DNA of 8,602 nucleotides from positions 1 through 8,602 of the forward strand of contig JAUVFY010000049.1 of assembly GCA_030594025.1 (NCBI GenBank), in the 5' to 3' direction. Of the stretch, positions 1 to 6,613 are shown piece by piece. The translations under genes and the position numbers were made by a program. The notes beneath the pieces are model-generated. The model was not told the origin of the DNA and searched no databases. It was given only the letters and a program-made list of their open reading frames with translations. This stretch comes from Deltaproteobacteria bacterium. GTDB taxonomy: Bacteria; Desulfobacterota; GWC2-55-46; JAUVFY01. Each line of letters starts with the position of its first letter. Position 1 is the stretch's first letter.

Positions 1-493
1 CATCGACGTAAGTGACCCTCACGTGGGTATGGCCGAAAAAACAGAGCCCCCCGAGCTTTCTGCCCAGGGCCTCCTTGAGGAGTCTGAAGTTCTCGGCGGC
101 GTCGTAGGCGCCCATTATGTAGCTGTCTGTGTTGTTTACCCAGCCGTGTATGACCATGAACTTGCCGTCCATGTCAATAGTCCTCGGAAGCTCGTTGAGG
201 AATCTTCGGTTCTCCTCGTTGAGCGCCTGCCTCGCCCACAGAACCGCGATGGCGGCAACGGGGTTGAAGTCCGTGGGCTCGTCGATGCCCGTGGCCCTCG
301 TGTCGTGGTTTCCCAGGACGGCCCTTATGCCCCTTTTCCTGATTATATCTATACACTCGTTGGGGTTGGCGTTATAGCCCACGATATCGCCGAGGCAGAT
401 GACCTCGTCCACGTTGAGTGCGTCGATCTTCGAAAGCACGGTTTCAAGCGCTTCGAGGTTGGAGTGGATATCTGATATGAAGCCGTAGCGCAT
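1..493 (-). CDS. Calcineurin-like metallophosphoesterase (YfcE-like), 3' end cut off
   Basis: This is a predicted cytoplasmic phosphoesterase with two metal ions in its active site. The 164 residues visible from ATG at 491-493 contain the whole ordered motif set of the family: D8-I-H10 near the start, G35-D36, G-N62-H63-D64, H116 in VIHG, and G-H155-T-H157. The family is usually about 240 residues, so roughly 80 C-terminal residues lie beyond the left edge. There is no signal peptide or membrane segment. It lies 55 bp downstream of the PBP1A stop on the same strand, with no convincing terminator between them, so co-transcription is possible. No good Shine-Dalgarno sequence precedes the ATG; the nearest is a GGA about 13 nt away. 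The start is supported because the first beta strand leading to DIH begins at once. The family call is firm. The substrate is unknown: phosphodiesters, phosphoproteins and dinucleoside polyphosphates are all used by relatives. Confidence 0.88.
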   Translation of the reverse strand, partial: MRYGFISDIHSNLEALETVLSKIDALNVDEVICLGDIVGYNANPNECIDIIRKRGIRAVLGNHDTRATGIDEPTDFNPVAAIAVLWARQALNEENRRFLNELPRTIDMDGKFMVIHGWVNNTDSYIMGAYDAAENFRLLKEALGRKLGGLCFFGHTHVRVTYVD

Positions 494-548
494 GGGTATT
501 ATTCCGAGAGGGGTTTTAGTTTTTTTAATCTAAAGAAGGGCACGCGGT

Positions 549-2786
549 CTATATGAGGTCATCCTCTGAGGTGTCGAGGGGTTCGGTTGAATCATCGAGG
601 GGCTTGTCGCCGGAGTCGAGCATGAAAAAGTCCACGGACTGCGGACGGTCCTCTATCTCGGATACCTCCGTCGGTGCGGTGCCGACCTTGAATACCTCGA
701 AGATGGGGTTCTTGGTGGACGGGGCCGCAAGGAGTCCGGTTTCCGGATCTATCTTTACGAACTCGATTCCGTCGGGTATGGGGAAGTTTTTAGGCGGTAC
801 GCCGTGGAGGGCCTCCTTCATGAACTTGACCCATATGGGCGAGGCAGCCTTCGAGCCTGTCTCCCTTTGTCCCAGGGGCTGCTCGCTGTCGTAGCCTAGC
901 CACACGCCGGCCGCGAGCCCTGGCACAAAGCCCAGGAACCAGGCGTCGTTCAGGTTGTTCGTCGTTCCCGTCTTTCCGGCCACGGGCCTTTTAAGCGCCT
1001 TTGCTCTCCAGCCCGTGCCGTTTTCAACGACCCCCTGCAGGAGGTCCGTTATTATGTAGGAGGTCTCGGGGCTCAGAACAGCCTCGGAAGAGGACCTGTT
1101 CTCTTCGAGGACCCTGCCCTCGCGGTTTAGTATCTTCGTAACAAAGACCGGCTCCGGCCGGAGCCCCATCGCGGCAAAGGTCGTAAAGGCCCTTGTAAGC
1201 TCGAGGAGCGTTACGCCGGAGGAGCCGAGGGCAAGCGAGAGGTCCTCTGTGAGCGGGGATTCGATCCCCAGCTTTCTGGCGTAGGCGATGGCATGCTTGA
1301 CTCCTATGTCCTTGAGGACTTTTATCGTTACTACGTTCCTTGACTTTGTGAGCGCCTTCCTTATCGTCGTGGGGCCGTGGAACTTCTCTCCGTAGTTCCT
1401 CGGCTTCCATGTCTGGGTCGTGATCTCGGGTTCCTCTCCTTCGGCCTCACCTTCCAGAACCACCTCCTCTTCGAACACGAGGGGAGAGTCGATGACTATC
1501 GAGCCGGGCGTGAAGTCCTTGTCCAGGGCGGCCGTATAGATTACGGGTTTGAAGGCAGAGCCGGGCTGCCTTATGGCCTGTATGGCGCGGTTGAACTGGC
1601 TGTTTGAGAAGTCCCCACCGCCGACCATGGCCTTTACGTAGCCTGTGGCGGGTTCCATGGCCAGGAGCGCGGCCTGCGCGAGGGGGGCCTGCTCGAGCCT
1701 CAGGGGTATGGGTCTTGTTTCGTCCTCGGGGATCGATTTTACCATCACCTCTATTACGTCGCCCACGCGGAATATCTTATCAAGCGAGACCTTCTCGCCC
1801 CCATCGGGGTCGCCGGTGGGGTTATAGAGTCTGGCCCAGGCCATGTCCGAGCGGGTTATAATACCCGTATGGTCACCGAGGCCGACCGTTGTGAACTTTT
1901 CCTTCCAGTTAAGCTCCGTTATGATAGCCTGGTAGGTTTTCCCCGCCTCGAGGGGCCTTTTATTAAGTTTCTTTGCCGCTTCGTACCGGAAGACCTCTAT
2001 CTGCTCGGTGGAGGTGAGGGTGGTGAGGGGGCCCCTGTAGCCTCTTCTCTTGTCGTGGGCCCTGAGCCCGTAATCAATGGCCCTGTTGGCCATCTTCTGC
2101 ATGTCAACGTCCATCGTCGTGTAGACCTGGAGCCCGCCCTTGTAAAGGAGGTCTTCCCCGTACCTCTCCTCGATGTATCTTCTTACGTGCTCGCTAAAGT
2201 ACGGGCCCACCCAGAGGCTCCTTATCTCCTTGGGCTTGAGCTTCAGGGGCTCATTCAACGCCCTGTCGGCCTCTTCCCTTGAGATAAAACCTTCTTCGAG
2301 CATGCGGGTAAGCACGAACTCGTGGCGCATCTTTGCGAGCTCGGGGTTGGTATAAGGCGAGTACCTGCTCGGGGCCTTGGGTAGCGCTGCAAGAAGGGCC
2401 GCCTCGGAGAGAGTGAGGTCTTCTACGTTCTTTCCGAAGTATGTCTCTGCCGCGGCCTGCACGCCGTAGGCGCCGTTACCGAGGTATATCTGGTTCATGT
2501 AAAGGTAAAGGATGTCGTCCTTGGTGAGGTTCTTCTCTATCCTGTATGCGAGCACCGCCTCGCGGATCTTCCTCGAGATCTTACGCTCGGGGGTGAGGAA
2601 AAAGCTCCGGGCGACCTGCTGGGTGATGGTCGAGCCGCCCTGGACGATCTTACCCGCGTTTATGTTCTTGTAAAGGGCCCTCATGATGCTCAGGTAATCC
2701 ACCCCCTCGTGCTTGTAGAAGTGTGCGTCCTCGGCCGCGATAAAAGCGTCTACAAGGTGCCGGGGCATCCGCGACAGAGAGACCAC
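549..2786 (-). CDS. mrcA: Penicillin-binding protein 1A (glycosyltransferase/transpeptidase), catalytic body lacking its membrane anchor
   Basis: Class A PBPs polymerise lipid II into glycan strands and cross-link the stem peptides in the periplasm. Numbering from the GTG at 2786 (745 residues), the GT51 domain shows AAED (E19) with HEG, then GGSTITQQ (50-57), then RKISRKIREA and the YLGNGAYG stretch (101-108). A PBP1A-type OB-like insert covers roughly 230-360. The transpeptidase domain shows S410-A-F-K413, S482-R-N484 and K605-T-G-T608. Between the first two motifs is an acidic insert around 439-455, and the C-terminus (about 709-745) is acidic. All catalytic residues are intact. The GTG is only the first usable start after an in-frame TAA at 2868-2870. 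The family-typical sequence EYRPNLITKVY continues upstream in the same frame to that stop, and the membrane anchor lies beyond it. As read, the protein would lack its anchor and could not be exported. It is a nonsense mutant, a sequence error or a read-through gene. It ends with TAG. Confidence 0.9.
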   Translation of the reverse strand: MVSLSRMPRHLVDAFIAAEDAHFYKHEGVDYLSIMRALYKNINAGKIVQGGSTITQQVARSFFLTPERKISRKIREAVLAYRIEKNLTKDDILYLYMNQIYLGNGAYGVQAAAETYFGKNVEDLTLSEAALLAALPKAPSRYSPYTNPELAKMRHEFVLTRMLEEGFISREEADRALNEPLKLKPKEIRSLWVGPYFSEHVRRYIEERYGEDLLYKGGLQVYTTMDVDMQKMANRAIDYGLRAHDKRRGYRGPLTTLTSTEQIEVFRYEAAKKLNKRPLEAGKTYQAIITELNWKEKFTTVGLGDHTGIITRSDMAWARLYNPTGDPDGGEKVSLDKIFRVGDVIEVMVKSIPEDETRPIPLRLEQAPLAQAALLAMEPATGYVKAMVGGGDFSNSQFNRAIQAIRQPGSAFKPVIYTAALDKDFTPGSIVIDSPLVFEEEVVLEGEAEGEEPEITTQTWKPRNYGEKFHGPTTIRKALTKSRNVVTIKVLKDIGVKHAIAYARKLGIESPLTEDLSLALGSSGVTLLELTRAFTTFAAMGLRPEPVFVTKILNREGRVLEENRSSSEAVLSPETSYIITDLLQGVVENGTGWRAKALKRPVAGKTGTTNNLNDAWFLGFVPGLAAGVWLGYDSEQPLGQRETGSKAASPIWVKFMKEALHGVPPKNFPIPDGIEFVKIDPETGLLAAPSTKNPIFEVFKVGTAPTEVSEIEDRPQSVDFFMLDSGDKPLDDSTEPLDTSEDDLI

Positions 2787-2867
2787 TATCCTTCTTTCGA
2801 TATAGAACTCTCCTATTACCTGGCCGTCGTGGGAGTAGACCTTGGTTATGAGGTTGGGGCGGTATTC

Positions 2868-2987
2868 TTATAGGACGTTCAATGTGGGGAGGTTCCTCGT
2901 GAGGTAAAAGTATACGCCGCCTCCTATCAGAAAGGAGAGTAAAAGCCCGCCTCCGGCTATGTAGAGAAAAATCTTTAGTGCCCGCAT
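2868..2987 (-). pseudogene. N-terminal membrane-anchor fragment of the PBP1A gene, ending at a premature TAA
   Basis: From ATG at 2985-2987 the frame encodes 39 residues: a short basic start (MRALK), a hydrophobic glycine-rich segment of about 22 residues (roughly 6-28), and then LTRNLPTLNVL before TAA. This is the usual amino end of a PBP1A, a single signal-anchor helix followed by LPxL. The reading frame is the same as that of the downstream catalytic body: 2987 to 2786 is 201 bases, exactly 67 codons. After the TAA come 27 sense codons of conserved PBP1A sequence (EYRPNLITKV...) before the GTG at 2786. Reading through the stop would give about 812 codons, normal for the family. No frameshift is needed; one base change would restore the gene. 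Further upstream starts in frame exist at 3044 (ATG) and 3056 (TTG). I prefer 2987 because it gives the typical short cytoplasmic tail. Confidence 0.8.
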
Positions 2988-2993
2988 AATATA

Positions 2994-3022
2994 AAAATAA
3001 CAAAAATCGCGGGGTAAAGCAA
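2994..3022 (-). promoter_or_regulatory. Putative sigma70-type promoter for the PBP1A gene
   Basis: On the minus strand, TTGCTT (3017-3022) and TATTTT (2994-2999) are separated by exactly 17 bp. The -10 box lies only 6 bases before the ATG at 2987, so transcription would begin at or within a few bases of the start codon. No Shine-Dalgarno sequence is visible there, which agrees with a leaderless or nearly leaderless message. The match to consensus is moderate (3 of 6 and 4 of 6), and AT-rich DNA gives such matches by chance. Confidence 0.35.
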
Positions 3023-3069
3023 GGCGAATGTCTGCGTTTAACATCCCGCTTGCCAACCCCGCCCCGAGG

Positions 3070-3085
3070 TTTCAATCTATTGAAA
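3070..3085. promoter_or_regulatory. 16-bp perfect dyad, candidate operator in the PBP1A/relA divergent region
   Basis: TTTCAAT-CT-ATTGAAA is a perfect inverted repeat with 7-bp arms and a 2-bp centre. Its right arm contains the TTGAAA that I read as the relA -35 box (3080-3085), so a bound dimeric regulator would block or position RNA polymerase. The regulator is unknown. The arms are too AT-rich, and lack a following T-run, to be a good terminator. Confidence 0.4.
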
Positions 3086-3108
3086 AATCAACTCATTTGG
3101 GGTACATT
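3080..3108 (+). promoter_or_regulatory. Putative sigma70-type promoter for relA
   Basis: TTGAAA (3080-3085) and TACATT (3103-3108) are spaced by 17 bp. Counting about 7 bases past the -10 box puts the transcription start at about 3114-3117, essentially on the ATG at 3117-3119. No Shine-Dalgarno sequence lies in the usual window; the GGGG at 3099-3102 is 14 bases away and inside the promoter spacer. This suggests a leaderless transcript. Confidence 0.42.
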
Positions 3109-3116
3109 ATTATTAT

Positions 3117-5318
3117 ATGGTAAGACTCGAAGACATAATAGAGAAGGTGGCCGCATACAACCCCTCGGCCGACGTCGAGGTAATAAAGAAGGCCTACGTC
3201 TTCTCGGGCATGGTCCACCAGGGTCAAACACGGCTTTCCGGGGAGCCCTACATGGACCACACCCTGGAGGTGGCCAACATACTTGCGGAGCTCAGGATGG
3301 ATTCCTCCGTCGTGGCAACGGGCCTCCTGCACGATACCGTCGAGGACACCTACACCACGCTCGATAAGGTTGAAGAGGCCTTCGGCTCCGAGATAGCCGG
3401 CCTCGTTGACGGGCTTACGAAGATAAGCCGTATAACGTTCGAGAAAAAAGAGGACCGCGAGGCGGAGAACTTCAGAAAGATGCTCCTCGCCATGGCCAGG
3501 GACATAAGGGTCATCATTATAAAGCTCGCCGACAGGCTCCACAACATGAGAACCCTCGACGTCCTCAATCCCGAAAAACAGAGAAAGATAGCCCAGGAGA
3601 CATGGGACATATACGCCCCGCTGGCCAACAGGCTCGGCATAGGGTGGATGAAGGCCGATCTCGAGGACCTGGCCTTCAAACACCTGGAGCCCGAAAAATA
3701 CAAGGCACTCTGCGAGAAGGTTGCCAGGTGGAGAGAGGAAAGGGGCACCTATGTGACCGGGGTAAAAGAGGTCATAACGAATAAGCTCACCGAACACGGC
3801 ATCAAGGGCGAGGTCACCGGAAGGCTCAAGCATCTCTACAGCGTATACAGGAAGATGATGGCACGCGACGTCGAGTTCGAAGAAATCCACGACATAATCG
3901 CCTTCAGGGTCACCGTGGATTCCATAAGGGACTGCTACGCGGTCCTGGGCCTGCTGCATTCCACATGGAAGCCCGTTCCCGGCAGGTTCAAAGACTTTAT
4001 AGCCATGCCCAAGACCAACCTCTACCAGTCGCTGCATACGACCGTCGTGGGACCTTACGGCTGGAGGATGGAGTTCCAGATAAGGACCTCTGAGATGCAC
4101 CGGGTGGCGGAGTACGGCATAGCGGCCCACTGGAAGTACAAGGAAGGCAAGACCATCGACGGTGAAGACGACAAGAGGTTCGCGTGGCTCAGGCAGTTGC
4201 TTGAATGGCAGAGGGACCTTAAGGACTCAGACGAGTTCATGGAAACCGTCAAGGTTGACCTCTTCCCGGAAGATGTCTTTGTCTTCACCCCCAAGGGGGA
4301 CGTGAAGGTCTTCCCCAAGGGGGCCACCCCGGTGGACTTCGCCTATGCCATCCACACGGACGTGGGCCACAGCTGCATCGGCGCAAAGGTGAACAGCAGG
4401 ATGGTCCCCTTGAAGCACACGCTGAGGAACGGTAACGTAGTGGAGATACTCACCTCGGGCGCACACCGTCCGAGCAAGGACTGGCTCAGGTTCGCGGTCA
4501 CATCGAGGGCTAAGAACAGGATCAGACAGTGGATAAAGACCGAAGAGAGAGAAAAGAGCATAATCCTCGGAAAGGAGATACTCGAAAAGCAGTTCAAAAA
4601 ACACGGCCTCGACCTCACGGGGCTCGTGAAATCGGGCCAACTCGAAAGGATAGCCAAAGAGGAGTTCGGGCTGCAAGGTATCGAGCACCTGCAGCTTAAC
4701 ATCGGCTACGGAAAGGTCTCCATATACCAGGTCCTTACGAGGATAATCCCTCCGGAAAAGGTGAGTGGTGGGCCTGCAAGAAAGGTCTCGGGCCTGAGGA
4801 GGGTGCTTGAGAGGCTTAAGAGTGCACCGAAGCCCGCTCCCGGGAAAGAGGGTGTCATTATAAAAGGGGTGGAGGATATCCTAGTGAGGTTCGCCAAGTG
4901 CTGTTACCCGCTGCCCGGCGACGACATAGTAGGTTTCATCTCCCACGGCCAGGGCGTTTCCATCCACAATGCCAAGTGCCCGAACCTTTTGACCGTAGAC
5001 CCCGAAAGGCAGATCGAGGTGGAATGGGACAAGGAGACCAGGACCTTAAGGCAGGTGAAGATAGAGGTCATTTGCGTCAACGAAAAGGGGCTTCTGGCCG
5101 ATATGTCCAGCGCCATAAAGAACGCGGACGCCAACATCTCCGGCGCTGACATCAAGACAGTGCCCGATAACAAGGCCATATGCAGCTTCGACATCGAGGT
5201 AAACGACAGGGAGCACCTCAAAAACACCATAAGGAGCCTTCAGAAGGTCAAGAAGGTCCTCAAGGTTACAAGGGTGGGCGGAGAACTCATGCGCTCCGGT
5301 GAGCAGCCCGCCCTGTAA
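3117..5318 (+). CDS. relA: Bifunctional (p)ppGpp synthetase/hydrolase (RelA/SpoT homologue, long RSH)
   Basis: This enzyme makes (p)ppGpp from ATP and GTP/GDP during starvation and degrades it again, setting growth rate and ribosome synthesis. The 733 residues have the full long-RSH layout. The HD hydrolase domain (about 1-180) keeps H48, H72-D73, E76-D77 and N143, so hydrolysis is predicted to be active. The synthetase domain (about 200-345) has GRLKHLYSVYRKM, D259, R290-F-K-D293, YQSLH (303-307) and E319-x-Q-I-R-T. The RxKD form of the loop is the one known from bifunctional enzymes; monofunctional RelA has ExDD. Then come TGS (about 384-447), helical and zinc-finger-like regions with C595-C596, H617 and C621, and a C-terminal ACT domain (about 647-720). 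One small oddity is HTLEVA where HPLEVA is usual. The start is supported by the family-typical opening VRLEDIIEKVAAYNP. It is probably co-transcribed with ridA 32 bp downstream. The stop is TAA, showing that TAA is a normal stop in this genome. Confidence 0.97.
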   Translation: MVRLEDIIEKVAAYNPSADVEVIKKAYVFSGMVHQGQTRLSGEPYMDHTLEVANILAELRMDSSVVATGLLHDTVEDTYTTLDKVEEAFGSEIAGLVDGLTKISRITFEKKEDREAENFRKMLLAMARDIRVIIIKLADRLHNMRTLDVLNPEKQRKIAQETWDIYAPLANRLGIGWMKADLEDLAFKHLEPEKYKALCEKVARWREERGTYVTGVKEVITNKLTEHGIKGEVTGRLKHLYSVYRKMMARDVEFEEIHDIIAFRVTVDSIRDCYAVLGLLHSTWKPVPGRFKDFIAMPKTNLYQSLHTTVVGPYGWRMEFQIRTSEMHRVAEYGIAAHWKYKEGKTIDGEDDKRFAWLRQLLEWQRDLKDSDEFMETVKVDLFPEDVFVFTPKGDVKVFPKGATPVDFAYAIHTDVGHSCIGAKVNSRMVPLKHTLRNGNVVEILTSGAHRPSKDWLRFAVTSRAKNRIRQWIKTEEREKSIILGKEILEKQFKKHGLDLTGLVKSGQLERIAKEEFGLQGIEHLQLNIGYGKVSIYQVLTRIIPPEKVSGGPARKVSGLRRVLERLKSAPKPAPGKEGVIIKGVEDILVRFAKCCYPLPGDDIVGFISHGQGVSIHNAKCPNLLTVDPERQIEVEWDKETRTLRQVKIEVICVNEKGLLADMSSAIKNADANISGADIKTVPDNKAICSFDIEVNDREHLKNTIRSLQKVKKVLKVTRVGGELMRSGEQPAL

Positions 5319-5350
5319 CAGGGCTCAAAGAGAAAAAAGAATTTGGTTTG

Positions 5351-5740
5351 ATGGCAGAAAAACTCGAGATAAAGACCCCCGGCGCCCCCGCTGCGATAGG
5401 CCCATACTGCCAGGGTGTGAAAAAGGGGGGCCTGGTCTTTGTATCCGGTCAGATTGCCCTGGAGCCCGAAACCGGCATAGTTGTAAAAGGAGGGATAGGC
5501 CCCCAGACTGAGAGGGTGCTTAAGAACCTCAAGGCCGTAGTCGAGGCGGCCGGGGCCTCACTCGACGACGTGGTCAAAACGACCGTATACATGACGGACC
5601 TATCGGAGTTTAACGAGATGAACAAGGTCTACGGGAGGTTCTTTAAACCTCCTTATCCGGCAAGGGCCACGGTGGAGGTAAAGGCCCTTCCCAGAGGGGT
5701 GGCCATAGAGATAGATGCAACGGCTGTATCTGGCAGGTGA
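5351..5740 (+). CDS. ridA: RidA family reactive intermediate (enamine/imine) deaminase
   Basis: RidA (YjgF/YER057c/UK114) hydrolyses reactive enamine/imine intermediates released by PLP enzymes such as threonine dehydratase, protecting other PLP enzymes. It acts as a cytoplasmic homotrimer. The product has 129 residues from ATG at 5351, the usual family length. It contains the IGPY opening (16-19), the FVSGQI strand (30-35), the conserved R105 in YPARATVEV and E120 in AIEIDA. The positions match the catalytic-site Arg and Glu of well-studied homologues. A TTG just before the ATG could also start the frame, but ATG gives the normal N-terminus. The Shine-Dalgarno sequence is poor (AAAGAG about 20 bases upstream), so translation may depend on coupling to relA, whose stop is 32 bp away. 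It converges on rpmB with 11 bp between stops and no terminator hairpin with a T-run. Confidence 0.95.
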   Translation: MAEKLEIKTPGAPAAIGPYCQGVKKGGLVFVSGQIALEPETGIVVKGGIGPQTERVLKNLKAVVEAAGASLDDVVKTTVYMTDLSEFNEMNKVYGRFFKPPYPARATVEVKALPRGVAIEIDATAVSGR

Positions 5741-5751
5741 GTTTCGAGAGC

Positions 5752-5943
5752 TCAGGCGGCCTTTACCACGGCCCCGGACCGTAAGCACCTCGAGCATACT
5801 TGGACCCTCTTCGTTCTTCCCTTGTGCTTGACCTTTATCTTCTGGAGGTTGGGGTTCCACCTTCTCCTGGTCTTGTTGTTGGCGTGGCTTACCTTATTGC
5901 CGAAGGCAGGACCTTTGCCGCATATGTCACAACGTTGAGACAT
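5752..5943 (-). CDS. rpmB: 50S ribosomal protein L28, zinc-binding (C+) form
   Basis: L28 is a small basic protein of the large ribosomal subunit. The 63 residues show the family opening RCDICGKGPAFGNKVSHANN, the basic stretch KTRRRWNPNLQKIKV and a typical carboxyl end. Two cysteine pairs, C5-x2-C8 and C50-x2-C53, form the zinc ribbon of the C+ form; many bacteria have C- copies used under zinc limitation. Only this copy is visible here. An AAGGAAGGAA stretch at 5955-5964 is a Shine-Dalgarno candidate, although its nearest AGGA is about 12 bases from the ATG. The gene faces ridA tail to tail and is divergent from the DUF218 gene, sharing the AT-rich region 5944-6038 with it. Confidence 0.97.
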   Translation of the reverse strand: MSQRCDICGKGPAFGNKVSHANNKTRRRWNPNLQKIKVKHKGRTKRVQVCSRCLRSGAVVKAA

Positions 5944-5975
5944 TTTTTTCTTTATTCCTTCCTTAAAACTTTTTC

Positions 5976-6004
5976 TTGAAAAATTCAGCTTTAAAAATTA
6001 ACAT
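5976..6004 (+). promoter_or_regulatory. Putative promoter for the DUF218 gene
   Basis: TTGAAA (5976-5981) and TAACAT (5999-6004) have an ideal 17-bp spacer. Initiation near 6011 would give a leader of about 28 bases. The leader carries AAGGGG (6022-6027), a Shine-Dalgarno candidate 11 bases before the ATG at 6039, which is slightly long. The region 5944-6038 is much more AT-rich than the flanking genes. Confidence 0.45.
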
Positions 6005-6023
6005 ATATACCTCACCATTGCAA
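5995..6023 (-). promoter_or_regulatory. Weak candidate promoter for rpmB
   Basis: On the minus strand, TTGCAA (6018-6023) is followed after 17 bp by TAATTT (5995-6000). The -10 match is only 3 of 6, so this is tentative. If correct, it overlaps the -10 region of the divergent DUF218 promoter, so the two polymerases would compete. Confidence 0.22.
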
Positions 6024-6038
6024 GGGGAATTTTAATTT

Positions 6039-6611
6039 ATGCATGCAAGAACCTATCTGCTCTTGGTCGTTTTTTCCTTCGCCTCGATTGTCTACGTCTT
6101 CGGTGAATTCATAGAAGAGCTCAAAGGCTACCACCCGGAGGACAGACGTGTGGACGCGATAGTTGTCCTTTCCGGAGGCAGCGGCAGGGCCGACCTGGGC
6201 CTCGAGCTTTTCAGGAAAGGCCGCGGGAGTGTTCTGATCCTGAGCGGCGTCAACAGGGACGCCGACGTGGACTCGATATTCCTTACAGAGCTTGCCGAGT
6301 TCGAACGTTTGAGCGTGATACTCGAGAAGAACTCAAAGAGCACCTTCGAGAACGCCGTGGAGGCACGGAGGCTCTTAACTGAGAAAAAACTCCGCTCCAT
6401 GCTCCTCGTAACCTCTCCCTACCACATGAAAAGGGCCCATTATATATTCGAACGCCTGATACCCCCGGATATCGAGATGGCCCTCTACCCCGTTCCGAGC
6501 CCGGAATTTAAAACAGACTGGTGGAGGGGAAGGGGGCTTTTTGCGGCTTTTGTCGAGTTCGCAAAGTACAACTGGTATTACCTGAGATTCTCCCTCCAGA
6601 ACCCCGTCTGA
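6039..6611 (+). CDS. DUF218 domain membrane protein (YdcF/ElyC/SanA-like)
   Basis: This is a 190-residue protein with one N-terminal hydrophobic segment (about 6-22), probably an uncleaved anchor placing the rest in the periplasm, followed by a single DUF218 domain. The domain shows the expected order: VDAIVVLSGG with SGRADLGLELF (38-58), VLILSG (65-70), the acidic-serine motif ILEKNSKSTFENAVEA (94-109) and LLVTSPYHMKRAHYIFERL (122-140). The family includes ElyC and SanA, which affect envelope integrity and enterobacterial envelope lipid-carrier use. The biochemical reaction is not firmly settled, and I do not assign one. The tail is rich in aromatic residues (WWRGRGLF, KYNWYYLRF). It has its own promoter candidate and ends 2 bp from the stop of the convergent UPF0173 gene. 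The family call is firm; the function is open. Confidence 0.87.
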   Translation: MHARTYLLLVVFSFASIVYVFGEFIEELKGYHPEDRRVDAIVVLSGGSGRADLGLELFRKGRGSVLILSGVNRDADVDSIFLTELAEFERLSVILEKNSKSTFENAVEARRLLTEKKLRSMLLVTSPYHMKRAHYIFERLIPPDIEMALYPVPSPEFKTDWWRGRGLFAAFVEFAKYNWYYLRFSLQNPV

Positions 6612-6613
6612 GT

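Noticed and set aside
500..535. Possible terminator between the PBP1A and metallophosphoesterase genes
   Set aside because: Only a 5-bp TTTAG/CTAAA pairing around an AT run is visible; it is too weak for an intrinsic terminator.
2757..2786. The AGAAGGA before GTG 2786 as a ribosome binding site for a deliberate second product
   Set aside because: It is only about 3 bases from the GTG, and it simply encodes the conserved ERRI stretch of PBP1A, so it is no evidence for designed internal initiation.
2868..2870. Stop-codon reassignment or selenocysteine/pyrrolysine-type recoding to explain the PBP1A stop
   Set aside because: Selenocysteine uses TGA and pyrrolysine uses TAG, whereas this is TAA. 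TAA also ends relA, purM and UPF0173 here. A mutation or sequence error is simpler.
3093..4130. A long open frame (345 codons) on the minus strand opposite relA
   Set aside because: It lies entirely against a well-supported gene. Its translation has no recognisable family or motif, and this codon bias makes antisense frames open.
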